From Candidatus Microgenomates bacterium (lineage in GTDB: Bacteria > Patescibacteriota > Microgenomatia > Levybacterales > JACOYD01), in assembly GCA_016182055.1 (NCBI GenBank), contig JACOYD010000060.1:1-10510 (forward strand): a stretch of 10,510 nucleotides of DNA, written 5' to 3'. This document shows positions 1-6,629 of this stretch, one piece after another. Under the pieces are notes generated by a model. It searched no databases. It had not been told where the DNA came from and was given only the letters and a program-made list of their open reading frames with translations. The position numbers and the translations under genes are program-made. Positions within the stretch are counted from its first letter, which is position 1; each line of letters starts with the position of its first letter.

Positions 1-1057
1 AAACTACGGTAACTATCCGGATCCTCGGGAGATGCTTGGGAAATATGGCGGAGATGCTTTGCGTTTATATCTGATGGGTAGCCCGGTTATGAAAGGCGAG
101 GATATTCTTATTTCGGAGGAACAATACAGAAATCAAGTACGAGGATTACTTTTAATTCTTTGGAATGTATACAATTTCTTTGTAGCCAATGCCAATGCTG
201 ATAAATGGATTTCGAAAGTCAAAAATCAACCCTTCGGCTTCGCTCAGGGCAAGAAGTCAAAAATCGAAAGTCAAAACATTTTAGACCAATGGATCTTATC
301 GCGTCTTTATGGGAACGTGAAAAACGTAACAAAGGCGCTTGAAAGATTTGATACGGTTGATGCAATAGGTCATGCGGGAATCCTTTTTATTCATGACTTG
401 TCAAACTGGTATGTGAGGAGAATTCGCGACCGAGTTGGACCAAGCGCACCCAATGATCAAGACAAAAAAGACGCTTATCAAACCCTATGGCTTGTTCTTA
501 ACGAATATTGTAAAGTGCTTGCGCCCATAATTCCCTTCGTTACGGAAGAAATCTATAGAAATCTGACTGGAGAAGAGTCTGTTCATCTTGCAAGCTGGCC
601 TACGCTTAATAAGTCTTTATATAATGCTAAGCTTGAAACAGATATGGATAATGGAATGAGTTTGGCTTCGGTTATTCACGCATTTCGCAAGGCGGCGACT
701 CTTAAAGTGCGAATTCCGCTGCGAACACTTGCCTACAAAGGTCCTCAGCAATTATCAGATGAGGCAAGAAAGGTTGTTGAAGATGAAGTTAATGTGTATA
801 AACTTATCTATCAGGGTAAAAGTAAAGAATATACGGTCACCGGTGATACAAATGAGAAGAATCAAGATTTAGCTGCCGGAGAGGCTAGGGAAATTGTAAG
901 AAGAATTCAGTCGGAGCGAAAAAAGTTGGGTGTGGCGCTTAATCAATATATTACCGTCACGTTACTTTCCTGGCCAAAAGAACATGAACAATGGATTAAA
1001 AAACAAGCTTTGATTAAAGATTTACGAGTGGGCAAAATATTTACAGTATCCGCATGA
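1..1057 (+). CDS. ileS: Isoleucyl-tRNA synthetase, C-terminal part (5' end outside window)
   Basis: Charges tRNA-Ile with isoleucine in the cytoplasm. The frame is open from base 2, so the start lies upstream and only about the last 351 residues are visible. The first residues (NYPDPREMLGKYGGDALRLY) match the end of the class I catalytic core of IleRS, where the phrase NYPDP..KYGADALRLYL precedes the tRNA-editing/anticodon side. The KMSKS loop would lie just upstream, outside the window. An anticodon-binding domain follows (LDQWILSRLYG at about 295-325; NWYVRRIRDR at about 409-437; the region ending PFVTEEIYRNL), then a C-terminal part with FRKAATLKVRIPLRTL. The NWYVRR and KVR.PL phrases favour IleRS over ValRS or LeuRS. 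Oddity: residues NQPFGFAQGK (224-253) come from a small palindromic repeat inserted in frame in the linker before the anticodon-binding domain. The TGA stop overlaps the rodA ATG, implying co-transcription. Confidence 0.93.
   Translation, partial: NYGNYPDPREMLGKYGGDALRLYLMGSPVMKGEDILISEEQYRNQVRGLLLILWNVYNFFVANANADKWISKVKNQPFGFAQGKKSKIESQNILDQWILSRLYGNVKNVTKALERFDTVDAIGHAGILFIHDLSNWYVRRIRDRVGPSAPNDQDKKDAYQTLWLVLNEYCKVLAPIIPFVTEEIYRNLTGEESVHLASWPTLNKSLYNAKLETDMDNGMSLASVIHAFRKAATLKVRIPLRTLAYKGPQQLSDEARKVVEDEVNVYKLIYQGKSKEYTVTGDTNEKNQDLAAGEAREIVRRIQSERKKLGVALNQYITVTLLSWPKEHEQWIKKQALIKDLRVGKIFTVSA
212..277 (+). repeat. Small palindrome-like repeat inserted in frame within ileS
   Basis: The core cccttcggcttcgctcaggg at 230-249 has complementary ends (CCCT/AGGG) and is flanked by near-identical A-rich direct repeats. 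The 13-base tcgaaagtcaaaa occurs at 212-224 and again at 264-276, and aagtcaaaaatc occurs at 216-227 and 254-265. The block reads through in frame. From memory, CCTTCG..TTCGCTCAGGG-type sequences are dispersed repeats in CPR and related metagenomic genomes and give PFGFAQGK-like peptides in many unrelated proteins. That family assignment is recall, not something tested here. Confidence 0.6.
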
Positions 1058-2136
1058 AATTTTTTTCAGGCTACGACTTTACCATTGTTATTTCTTCATT
1101 GTTGCTGCTAGCTACCAGTCTTATTATTCTTTCATCGCTAGATGGGGGTCTCTTTCAAAACCAACTAGTTTTTGTTTTACTGGGTATTTTTGTTTTTATT
1201 ATTTTTTCACTGCTTAATGTGGGTGCCCTGCAAAATGTTTCTTGGCCCTTTTATATCGGGGCGCTTTTACTTTTTATTTTAACATTTGTTATCGGCAGTG
1301 AAATTAGAGGTGCCAAGCGCTGGATAGAATTAGGCGGAGTTACCATCCAAACTTCGGAGTTAGTTAAGCCCTTTCTTATCCTGGCGTTTGCCTCGCTTCT
1401 TTGCCGATGGAGGGAAAAAATAACTTTTGGCCGTTTTATTCTTTGGATTTTATTTTTTTTGCCCATAGTTTTTTTGCTGGCCAGACAGCCGGACTTGGGC
1501 AGTGTTTTAGTTTATTCAATAACGTTTATTTTCATGCTTATGGCCGGCGGTATAAGTATATGGTATTTTCTCTCCGGAGGATTTTTTTTCCTGATTTCGG
1601 CTCCTTTTGTCTGGAAACTTCTGGCCGATTATCAGAAAAATAGAATTGTTACTTTTCTAAATCCTAAGCATGATCCTTTGGGAATTGGCTATAATGCTAT
1701 TCAATCAACTATTGCGGTAGGTTCCGGGCTTCTTTTTGGAAGGGGGCTGGGCCGCGGCGTACAGTCACAGCTTTCCTTTTTGCCCGAGCGGCATACGGAT
1801 TTTATTTTTGCCACTTTTAGCGAGCAGTTTGGATTTGTGGGAGCCTTGATTGTTTTGTCTCTTTATTTTTTTCTGCTTTTAAGAATTCTTTATATAGCCA
1901 AAAACACCAAAAGTCTGTTTGAAAGCTATATTGCTCTTGGTGTTTTTGCTCTTATTTTGACTCAAGCCTTTATCAATATCGGTATGAACATAGGTATTGT
2001 TCCGATAACGGGAGTCACCCTGCCGCTTCTTTCCTATGGCGGATCTTCGATTATTTCGACATTAATTGCTTTGGGACTGGTAAATGCCATCGCCCGTCCC
2101 ATGAGGCAAAAGCAAAATACACTGGAAATCCGCTGA
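1054..2136 (+). CDS. rodA: SEDS-family peptidoglycan glycosyltransferase RodA
   Basis: Polymerises lipid II into glycan strands at the cytoplasmic membrane for lateral wall growth, normally together with a class B PBP (none is encoded here). The 360-residue, strongly hydrophobic protein has about ten predicted membrane segments and SEDS signatures in order: RGAKRWIELG (residues 85-94), QPDLGS (145-150), GLGRGVQSQLSFLPERHTDF (231-250) and GVTLPLLSYGGSS (320-332). The Asp of ERHTDF (D249) corresponds to the catalytic aspartate of RodA, and the ERHTDFIFA context favours RodA over FtsW. Length is normal for the family. The start ATG overlaps the ileS stop (ATGA), and no Shine-Dalgarno is visible, so translational coupling is likely. 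FtsW or SpoVE is a less likely reading. Confidence 0.92.
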   Translation: MKFFSGYDFTIVISSLLLLATSLIILSSLDGGLFQNQLVFVLLGIFVFIIFSLLNVGALQNVSWPFYIGALLLFILTFVIGSEIRGAKRWIELGGVTIQTSELVKPFLILAFASLLCRWREKITFGRFILWILFFLPIVFLLARQPDLGSVLVYSITFIFMLMAGGISIWYFLSGGFFFLISAPFVWKLLADYQKNRIVTFLNPKHDPLGIGYNAIQSTIAVGSGLLFGRGLGRGVQSQLSFLPERHTDFIFATFSEQFGFVGALIVLSLYFFLLLRILYIAKNTKSLFESYIALGVFALILTQAFINIGMNIGIVPITGVTLPLLSYGGSSIISTLIALGLVNAIARPMRQKQNTLEIR

Positions 2137-2151
2137 CATTTCTGCTAGAAT
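2123..2151 (+). promoter_or_regulatory. Promoter of rplU with extended -10; nearly leaderless start
   Basis: TGGAAA (2123-2128, 4/6 to the -35 consensus), a 17-base spacer, then TAGAAT (2146-2151), preceded by TG and one base (extended -10). A start 6-8 bases downstream falls at about 2157-2159, and the rplU ATG is at 2160. The transcript would therefore have essentially no leader and no room for a Shine-Dalgarno. The promoter spans the last rodA codons. Predicted from sequence only. Confidence 0.55.
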
Positions 2152-2159
2152 TACTTTCT

Positions 2160-2489
2160 ATGAATTATGCGGTGATTAGAACCGGTGGAAAACAATACAA
2201 GGTAAGTGTGGGCGACGTTGTAGAAATTGATAAATTGCCAGTTGAGAAAGATAAAGAGATAGTTTTTGACGAAGTGTTACTACTGGCTTGGGACGGACAA
2301 ATAAAAATTGGCACTCCCACTTTAACTGGTATAACTGCTAAAGCCAAAGTTTTGGAGCAGAAAAAAGGGGAAAAGGTGCGGGTGGCCAAGTTTAAGTCCA
2401 AAGTCCGCTACCGCCGCGTCATGGGCTTCCGTCCTTTGTTAACTAAAATTAAGATTGAAAAAATTGAGGAAGTAAAGGCTAAAAAATAA
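2160..2489 (+). CDS. rplU: 50S ribosomal protein L21
   Basis: Structural protein of the large subunit that binds 23S rRNA. The 109-residue protein has the typical N-terminus MNYAVIRTGGKQYKVSVGD and the C-terminal signature KSKVRYRRVMGFRPLLTKIKI. The usual GHRQ of that signature is GFRP here, with the surrounding basic pattern kept. Length fits the family. The ATG is the only sensible start, since the N-terminus aligns directly with family members as I know them. It is followed by rpmA after 64 bases, the common L21-L27 pairing. Confidence 0.96.
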   Translation: MNYAVIRTGGKQYKVSVGDVVEIDKLPVEKDKEIVFDEVLLLAWDGQIKIGTPTLTGITAKAKVLEQKKGEKVRVAKFKSKVRYRRVMGFRPLLTKIKIEKIEEVKAKK

Positions 2490-2499
2490 TTTTTCCCTC

Positions 2500-2528
2500 T
2501 TGACATCTGTGAAAAGTATTATTAGAAT
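2500..2528 (+). promoter_or_regulatory. Strong sigma-70-type promoter of rpmA-parB
   Basis: TTGACA (2500-2505, perfect -35), a 17-base spacer, and TAGAAT (2523-2528, 5/6 to the -10 consensus) in the 64-base gap between rplU and rpmA. Expected transcription start is near 2535, giving a leader of about 19 bases with no recognisable Shine-Dalgarno before the ATG at 2554. Confidence 0.8.
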
Positions 2529-2553
2529 ATACCCAGTTTTCACAAACTAATTT

Positions 2554-2799
2554 ATGGCACACACAAAATCTCAAGGAAGCACCAGACAAAACAAAGACAG
2601 CATTTCCAAGCGCTTGGGCGTGAAACTTTTTGGCGGACAAAGGGCTCTGCTGGGTAATATTATCATCCGTCAGAGAGGTACGCGAGTGCATCCCGGCCGC
2701 GGCGTGGGAATGGGAAGCGACTATACAATTTTTGCCAAAAAAGAAGGCAGTGTAAATTTTCGCAGACGTCATAACGATTTAATAGTTGACGTAATATAA
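2554..2799 (+). CDS. rpmA: 50S ribosomal protein L27
   Basis: Large-subunit protein whose N-terminal tail reaches the peptidyl-transferase centre. The 81 residues contain the L27 signature: MAHTKSQGSTRQNKDSISKR, then LGVKLFGGQ, GNIIIRQRGTRVHPG and GVGMGSDYTIFAKKEG. The N-terminus begins directly at MAH, so there is no cleavable N-terminal extension of the kind some Firmicutes have. It has its own promoter upstream, and parB starts 4 bases after its stop, implying a shared mRNA. Confidence 0.96.
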   Translation: MAHTKSQGSTRQNKDSISKRLGVKLFGGQRALLGNIIIRQRGTRVHPGRGVGMGSDYTIFAKKEGSVNFRRRHNDLIVDVI

Positions 2800-2803
2800 A
2801 GAT

Positions 2804-3622
2804 ATGGCAGAGACTAGCGAAGTTTTTGAGCTTGATATTAATATTTTAGAAGCAAACCCCCTCCAGCCCCGAGGACTTATTACTCCTGAATCGCTTTCCG
2901 AACTTGTTGATTCTATAAGAGAACATGGTATTTTGGAGCCTTTGGTTATTGCCAAAACTCCGGCCGGCTATCAAATTATTGCCGGAGAAAGGCGTTGGCG
3001 GGCGGCCAAAGTGGCCGGATTGGGCAAGGTACCTGTAGTTATTAAAGAAACATCACCTCGGGGAATGCTGGAAATGGCAATTGTAGAAAACGTGCAAAGA
3101 GAGGATCTCAATGCGCTGGAGCGAGCTCAGGCTTATAAAAGGCTTATCGATGAATTTCAAATGACTACCACCGAGATTGCCCAGCGTGTTGGCAAAAGCC
3201 TTCCCTATATTTCTAATTCCCTTCGTCTTCTTACTCTTCCCGATGCGCTAAAAGACGCGCTTATCTCCGGAGCCACCACCGAGGGGCATGTCCGGGCTAT
3301 TGTTTCTTTGGAAGATGCCAAACTTATGCTTGATGTTTACAAAAGAGTATTGAGTGAGGGCGCTTCCGTTCGTCGGACAGAAGATTTGGTGCGCAAGATG
3401 AGATCAGATTTACCGGAAAAAAATGTTCGGCGAATGGCAAAAATTCACAGCGTTGAACTTGAACAGATAGAGAATGACATGTCGGAAAAACTGGGAGCCA
3501 AAGTAAAAATTTCCCAAACTGGAGTGGCGGCCAAGGTCTACATCAATTTCAGAGGAGATACGGTAAGTACTACGGAACACATCAAAAGACTGCATTCAGC
3601 GGTAGCGAGCTTGGGGAACTAG
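2804..3622 (+). CDS. parB: ParB/Spo0J-family chromosome-partitioning protein
   Basis: DNA-binding CTPase-type clamp that loads at parS sites and spreads for chromosome segregation. The 272 residues show family motifs in order: NPLQPR near residue 18, an SIREHGILEPLVI segment, GERRWRAAKVAGL (the ParB/CTP-binding box) at about 61-73, ENVQREDLNALERAQAYKRL (box II) at about 94-113, and a helix-turn-helix in TTTEIAQRVGKSLPYISNSL at about 121-140. The C-terminal dimerisation-like part contains DMSEKLGAKVKI. It is co-transcribed with rpmA. No parA and no obvious parS site were recognised in the window. The last 27 bases overlap the 3' end of the convergent lepB. Confidence 0.92.
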   Translation: MAETSEVFELDINILEANPLQPRGLITPESLSELVDSIREHGILEPLVIAKTPAGYQIIAGERRWRAAKVAGLGKVPVVIKETSPRGMLEMAIVENVQREDLNALERAQAYKRLIDEFQMTTTEIAQRVGKSLPYISNSLRLLTLPDALKDALISGATTEGHVRAIVSLEDAKLMLDVYKRVLSEGASVRRTEDLVRKMRSDLPEKNVRRMAKIHSVELEQIENDMSEKLGAKVKISQTGVAAKVYINFRGDTVSTTEHIKRLHSAVASLGN

Positions 3623-4174
3623 TTTGGCCTGTTTTGGCGGCCAGTAAACTAGAATTGCTTTGCCGATAATGCTGGATGTGCCAAAGAAGCCGCAGGCCCG
3701 CGATGCCTCAATAAAGCCCCACGTACGTGAATCGGAACTGTTTAATCTATTATCGCCAAAAACAGCATAGGAATTAGCCGGTACTTTTACCTCTGTGCCC
3801 TCGTTCAAAAATTTTCCGGGAGGAGTGATAATATCCGGATCTAAATAGTCTTCCGGAAGAGCAGTTCCGTTTACAAAAACTTTTCCGTGTTCTATTTTTA
3901 TTGTTTCGTTGGGCAGGGCAATTACCCGTTTGATAAAATCTTTTTCCGAATCTTCAGGGGACTTAAAAACAACTATCTCGCCTCTTTTTGGTAAGGCGAA
4001 GCAATATGAGATTTTGTCTGTAAGAATGTACTCCTTATCGTGAAAATTGGGAAACATGGAGCTGCCGACCACCTGATGAGGCTGAAGTAAAAAAACGTAA
4101 ACCACCACAAAAACAGATGCTGCTACCACCAGCGTTTCAACAATATCAAAAAAAATAGCCAAAAGTTTTTTCAT
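3596..4174 (-). CDS. lepB: Type I signal peptidase (leader peptidase)
   Basis: Membrane-anchored serine protease that removes signal peptides from exported proteins. The 192-residue protein has one N-terminal membrane segment (about residues 6-30) followed by the catalytic domain. Visible elements are the nucleophile box GSSMFP (Ser39 of the SM pair), the general-base lysine in DFIKRVIALP (Lys82), and the conserved box GDNRLNSSDSRTWGF (residues 140-154). The length and single anchor resemble the Gram-positive SipS type. Its ATG overlaps the clpC stop (ATGA), so it is translationally coupled to clpC. The stop lies inside parB on the other strand. Confidence 0.95.
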   Translation of the reverse strand: MKKLLAIFFDIVETLVVAASVFVVVYVFLLQPHQVVGSSMFPNFHDKEYILTDKISYCFALPKRGEIVVFKSPEDSEKDFIKRVIALPNETIKIEHGKVFVNGTALPEDYLDPDIITPPGKFLNEGTEVKVPANSYAVFGDNRLNSSDSRTWGFIEASRACGFFGTSSIIGKAILVYWPPKQAKLVPQARYR

Positions 4175-6591
4175 AGAGGTACAGAATTTTGATTTGAGGC
4201 AAACGGGTTAAAAGAAGAAGTTTGTACAGGCACTTGTTCAACTGAGCTAACCGGCTTTTTTTCAAAAGAAAAGTCGTTTTTTGCCCCGTTGTAATCAATT
4301 ATAATAGTATCGCCTTGCCCAAAAGCTTTTTTAATAAGCAGAGTGGAGATGGGGTTTTCAATGCGGGTTTGGATGATACGCCGCAAGGGCCTGGCGCCAA
4401 AAACAGGATCAAATCCAAGTCTGCTTAACTGCTCAAGAGCCAGACTGCTAATTTCCAGATTTATTTTTTGTTCAAGGAGAAGATGTCGGGTGTTATTAAT
4501 ACCAATAGTGGCAATTTTAAGCATGTGCTCTTCTGCTAGAGGTTTAAAAACGATAATTTCATCAAATCTATTGAGCAGTTCCGGTTTGAAAAACTTTTCC
4601 AGTTCAGCAAGAAGCATTCTGGCAATATTGGCAAAGGAGGAGTCCTGACTTTCTTGATTATTTACCCCAACAACTTGGGAGGTAAGACCTTGCAGATTTT
4701 CTTTTTGAATAAGAGCAGTACCAATATTGGAGGTAGCAATAATAATGGTATTTTTAAAGGAAACGGTTCGTCCTTTGTTGTCGGTAAGTCTGCCGTCTTC
4801 CAATATTTGAATGAGAATGTTAAACACATCGGGATGGGCTTTTTCTATTTCATCAAGCAGAATTACCGAATAGGGTTTGGTTCGAACTGCTTCCGTGAGC
4901 TGTCCTCCCTCTTCATATCCCACATAACCGGGAGGCGCCCCGATTAACTTTGCCACCTCATGTTTCTCCATGTATTCGCTCATATCAAGACGAATCATCA
5001 GTATTTCACTGCCGAAAAGTACTTGGGCCAGTGTCTTGGCCAGTTCGGTTTTGCCCACACCGGTGGGGCCCATAAACAGGAAGGAACCAATGGGTCGGTT
5101 GGTGTTTTTAAGACCTGCCCTGCCGCGTCTGACTGCCTCGGCAATGGCAGAAACTGCACCATCCTGGTTGATAAGTCTTTGATGAATTAAAGCCTCCAGA
5201 TGGAGAAGCCGGTCGCTTTCTGTTTCGGTAAGTTTAGTTACGGGAATACCGGTCCAGGCGGCGACTATTTCGGCAATAGTATCCGGACTAACGGAGTTTT
5301 GCTCACCGGCATCTTTTGAAAGCCGCATTTTGGAAGCCGCTTCATCTATCAAGTCCACTGCTTTATCAGGCAAAAACCTATCTCCGATATATTGCTTGGA
5401 AAGTTTAACTGCAGCGGCAATTGCTTCGTCGGTAATTTTTACATGGTGGAAGTTTTCATATTTGGGACGAAGACTATTTAACATCAAAATAGCATTTTCA
5501 ATAGTAGGTTCTTCGATAAGCACTTGCTGGAAGCGTCTCTCTAAAGCAGGATCTTTCTCGATGTAGCGGCGATATTCATCAATAGTAGAAGTACCAATTA
5601 ACTGGACTTCTCCTCTTGCTAAAAAGGGTTTGAGAATGTTACTGGCGTCAAGCGTGCCCTCGCCGCTGCCTGCTCCCACTAAATTATGAACCTCGTCGAT
5701 AAAAAGAATAATTTCTCCCTGGGCAATTTTTAGTTCTTTAATAAGCTGTTTGAGTCTTTCTTCAAATTCACCCCTATGTGAGGCGCCGGCAATAAGAGAG
5801 GTGAGATCTAAAGAAATGATGCGTTTATTTTGCAGGTCAATTGGTATATCCCTGGCAACAATTTTTTGGGCCAGTCCCTCTACAATGGCGGTTTTACCCA
5901 CGCCGGATTCCCCCACCAGAATTGGATTGTTTTTGGTGCGGCGTACCAGAATATGGACAATTCGCTCGATTTCTTTGTCTCGGCCTATTACCGGATCAAG
6001 CAGATTATCGCGGGCTTTCTTTGTTAAATCCGCACCATAAGACTCCAGCGAAGAAACAGTTGTACCGTGTCCAAGCGACTCATTGGCCAATTTATTTTCT
6101 ATAATTTCTTTGGTAATGCCGTTTTGGGAAAGGATACTGGCTGTCTGAGAATTATTAAGTGCCACTATAGCAAAAAAGACATGTTCGGGAGTAATAAATT
6201 CTTCATTTCGGCTTTTGGCAAAACCGGCGGCCTTTTCAAAAATTTCTTTGGTAATGCTTGAAAATTGCGGTGTTTCCAAAGATTGGCCTGTAACTTGTGA
6301 CTTTCTAATTTCCTGCCCGATAATAGATGGGGAAGCTGAAGAAAGTTGAGAGATAAGCTTAAAAATAGCCGCATCATATAAAAGACCAAGCAGCAGGTGC
6401 TCCGGCTCAATGAAGCTTTGTTTTTGTAGAGAGGCTTCATTAGCCGCCTGTGATATGACGGCATTTAACCTTTGGGAAAAATGAGTCAGCAAGGTAAGAT
6501 CCTGTCTTTTTTCAGGTTCCATGCCGGAGAAAACCGGCGCTGGCGTACTGCTACTAAAATATCGTCGAAGATTAAAAAGTTGTCCGGCCAT
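4171..6591 (-). CDS. clpC: ClpA/ClpC-type double AAA+ ATPase (Clp unfoldase)
   Basis: ATP-driven ring unfoldase, normally feeding substrates to ClpP. The 806 residues contain a Clp_N repeat domain (about 35-165; IEPEHLLLGLL and ITPEHVFFAI), AAA-1 with Walker A GESGVGKT (227-234) and Walker B ILFIDE (295-300), AAA-2 with Walker A GPTGVGKT (508-515), the pore loop GYVG (555-558), Walker B VILLDE (576-581) and GFDPVFGARPLRR (726-738). The linker between the AAA domains (about 424-445) is too short for a ClpB middle domain or the UVR coiled coil of ClpC, so the layout is ClpA-like. The AAA-1 pore loop reads SHRG where KYRG is usual. No clean [LIV]-G-[FL] ClpP loop is seen at about 629-645, only QGL or VGV. 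The N-terminus (about 30 residues) and C-terminus (about 35) are extended. The symbol is by closest family feel; clpA is possible. Confidence 0.88.
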   Translation of the reverse strand: MAGQLFNLRRYFSSSTPAPVFSGMEPEKRQDLTLLTHFSQRLNAVISQAANEASLQKQSFIEPEHLLLGLLYDAAIFKLISQLSSASPSIIGQEIRKSQVTGQSLETPQFSSITKEIFEKAAGFAKSRNEEFITPEHVFFAIVALNNSQTASILSQNGITKEIIENKLANESLGHGTTVSSLESYGADLTKKARDNLLDPVIGRDKEIERIVHILVRRTKNNPILVGESGVGKTAIVEGLAQKIVARDIPIDLQNKRIISLDLTSLIAGASHRGEFEERLKQLIKELKIAQGEIILFIDEVHNLVGAGSGEGTLDASNILKPFLARGEVQLIGTSTIDEYRRYIEKDPALERRFQQVLIEEPTIENAILMLNSLRPKYENFHHVKITDEAIAAAVKLSKQYIGDRFLPDKAVDLIDEAASKMRLSKDAGEQNSVSPDTIAEIVAAWTGIPVTKLTETESDRLLHLEALIHQRLINQDGAVSAIAEAVRRGRAGLKNTNRPIGSFLFMGPTGVGKTELAKTLAQVLFGSEILMIRLDMSEYMEKHEVAKLIGAPPGYVGYEEGGQLTEAVRTKPYSVILLDEIEKAHPDVFNILIQILEDGRLTDNKGRTVSFKNTIIIATSNIGTALIQKENLQGLTSQVVGVNNQESQDSSFANIARMLLAELEKFFKPELLNRFDEIIVFKPLAEEHMLKIATIGINNTRHLLLEQKINLEISSLALEQLSRLGFDPVFGARPLRRIIQTRIENPISTLLIKKAFGQGDTIIIDYNGAKNDFSFEKKPVSSVEQVPVQTSSFNPFASNQNSVPL

Positions 6592-6600
6592 ATAAATTGT

Positions 6601-6629
6601 ATTATCTTATTGTTTATTCCCCTCGTCAA
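6601..6629 (-). promoter_or_regulatory. Promoter of clpC-lepB inside the preceding gene's 3' end
   Basis: On the minus strand, TTGACG (6624-6629, 5/6), a 17-base spacer, then GATAAT (6601-6606, 5/6). Only nine bases separate the -10 box from the clpC ATG (6591), so the transcript would have a leader of about 0-3 bases. The -35 box and most of the spacer are codons of the upstream membrane-protein gene. Confidence 0.6.

Noticed and set aside
1..1057. Valyl- or leucyl-tRNA synthetase instead of IleRS
   Set aside because: The phrases NYPDP, KYGGDALRLYL and NWYVRRIRDR fit IleRS best.
1251..2772. Minus-strand open frames opposite rodA, rplU and rpmA
   Set aside because: They are shadows of well-recognised plus-strand genes.
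1..3622. Recoded UGA (Gracilibacteria/Absconditabacteria code)
   Set aside because: ileS, rodA and lepB all end at TGA at sensible family lengths, and no in-frame TGA interrupts a gene.
3624..3642. TGGCC...GGCCA inverted repeat near the parB/lepB junction as a bidirectional terminator
   Set aside because: The stem is only 5 bp, it lies within lepB coding sequence, and no T-run follows on either strand.
4343..6464. Several 60-100 codon open frames opposite or within clpC
   Set aside because: They are frame shadows of a clear 806-codon gene, with low-complexity translations and no start context.
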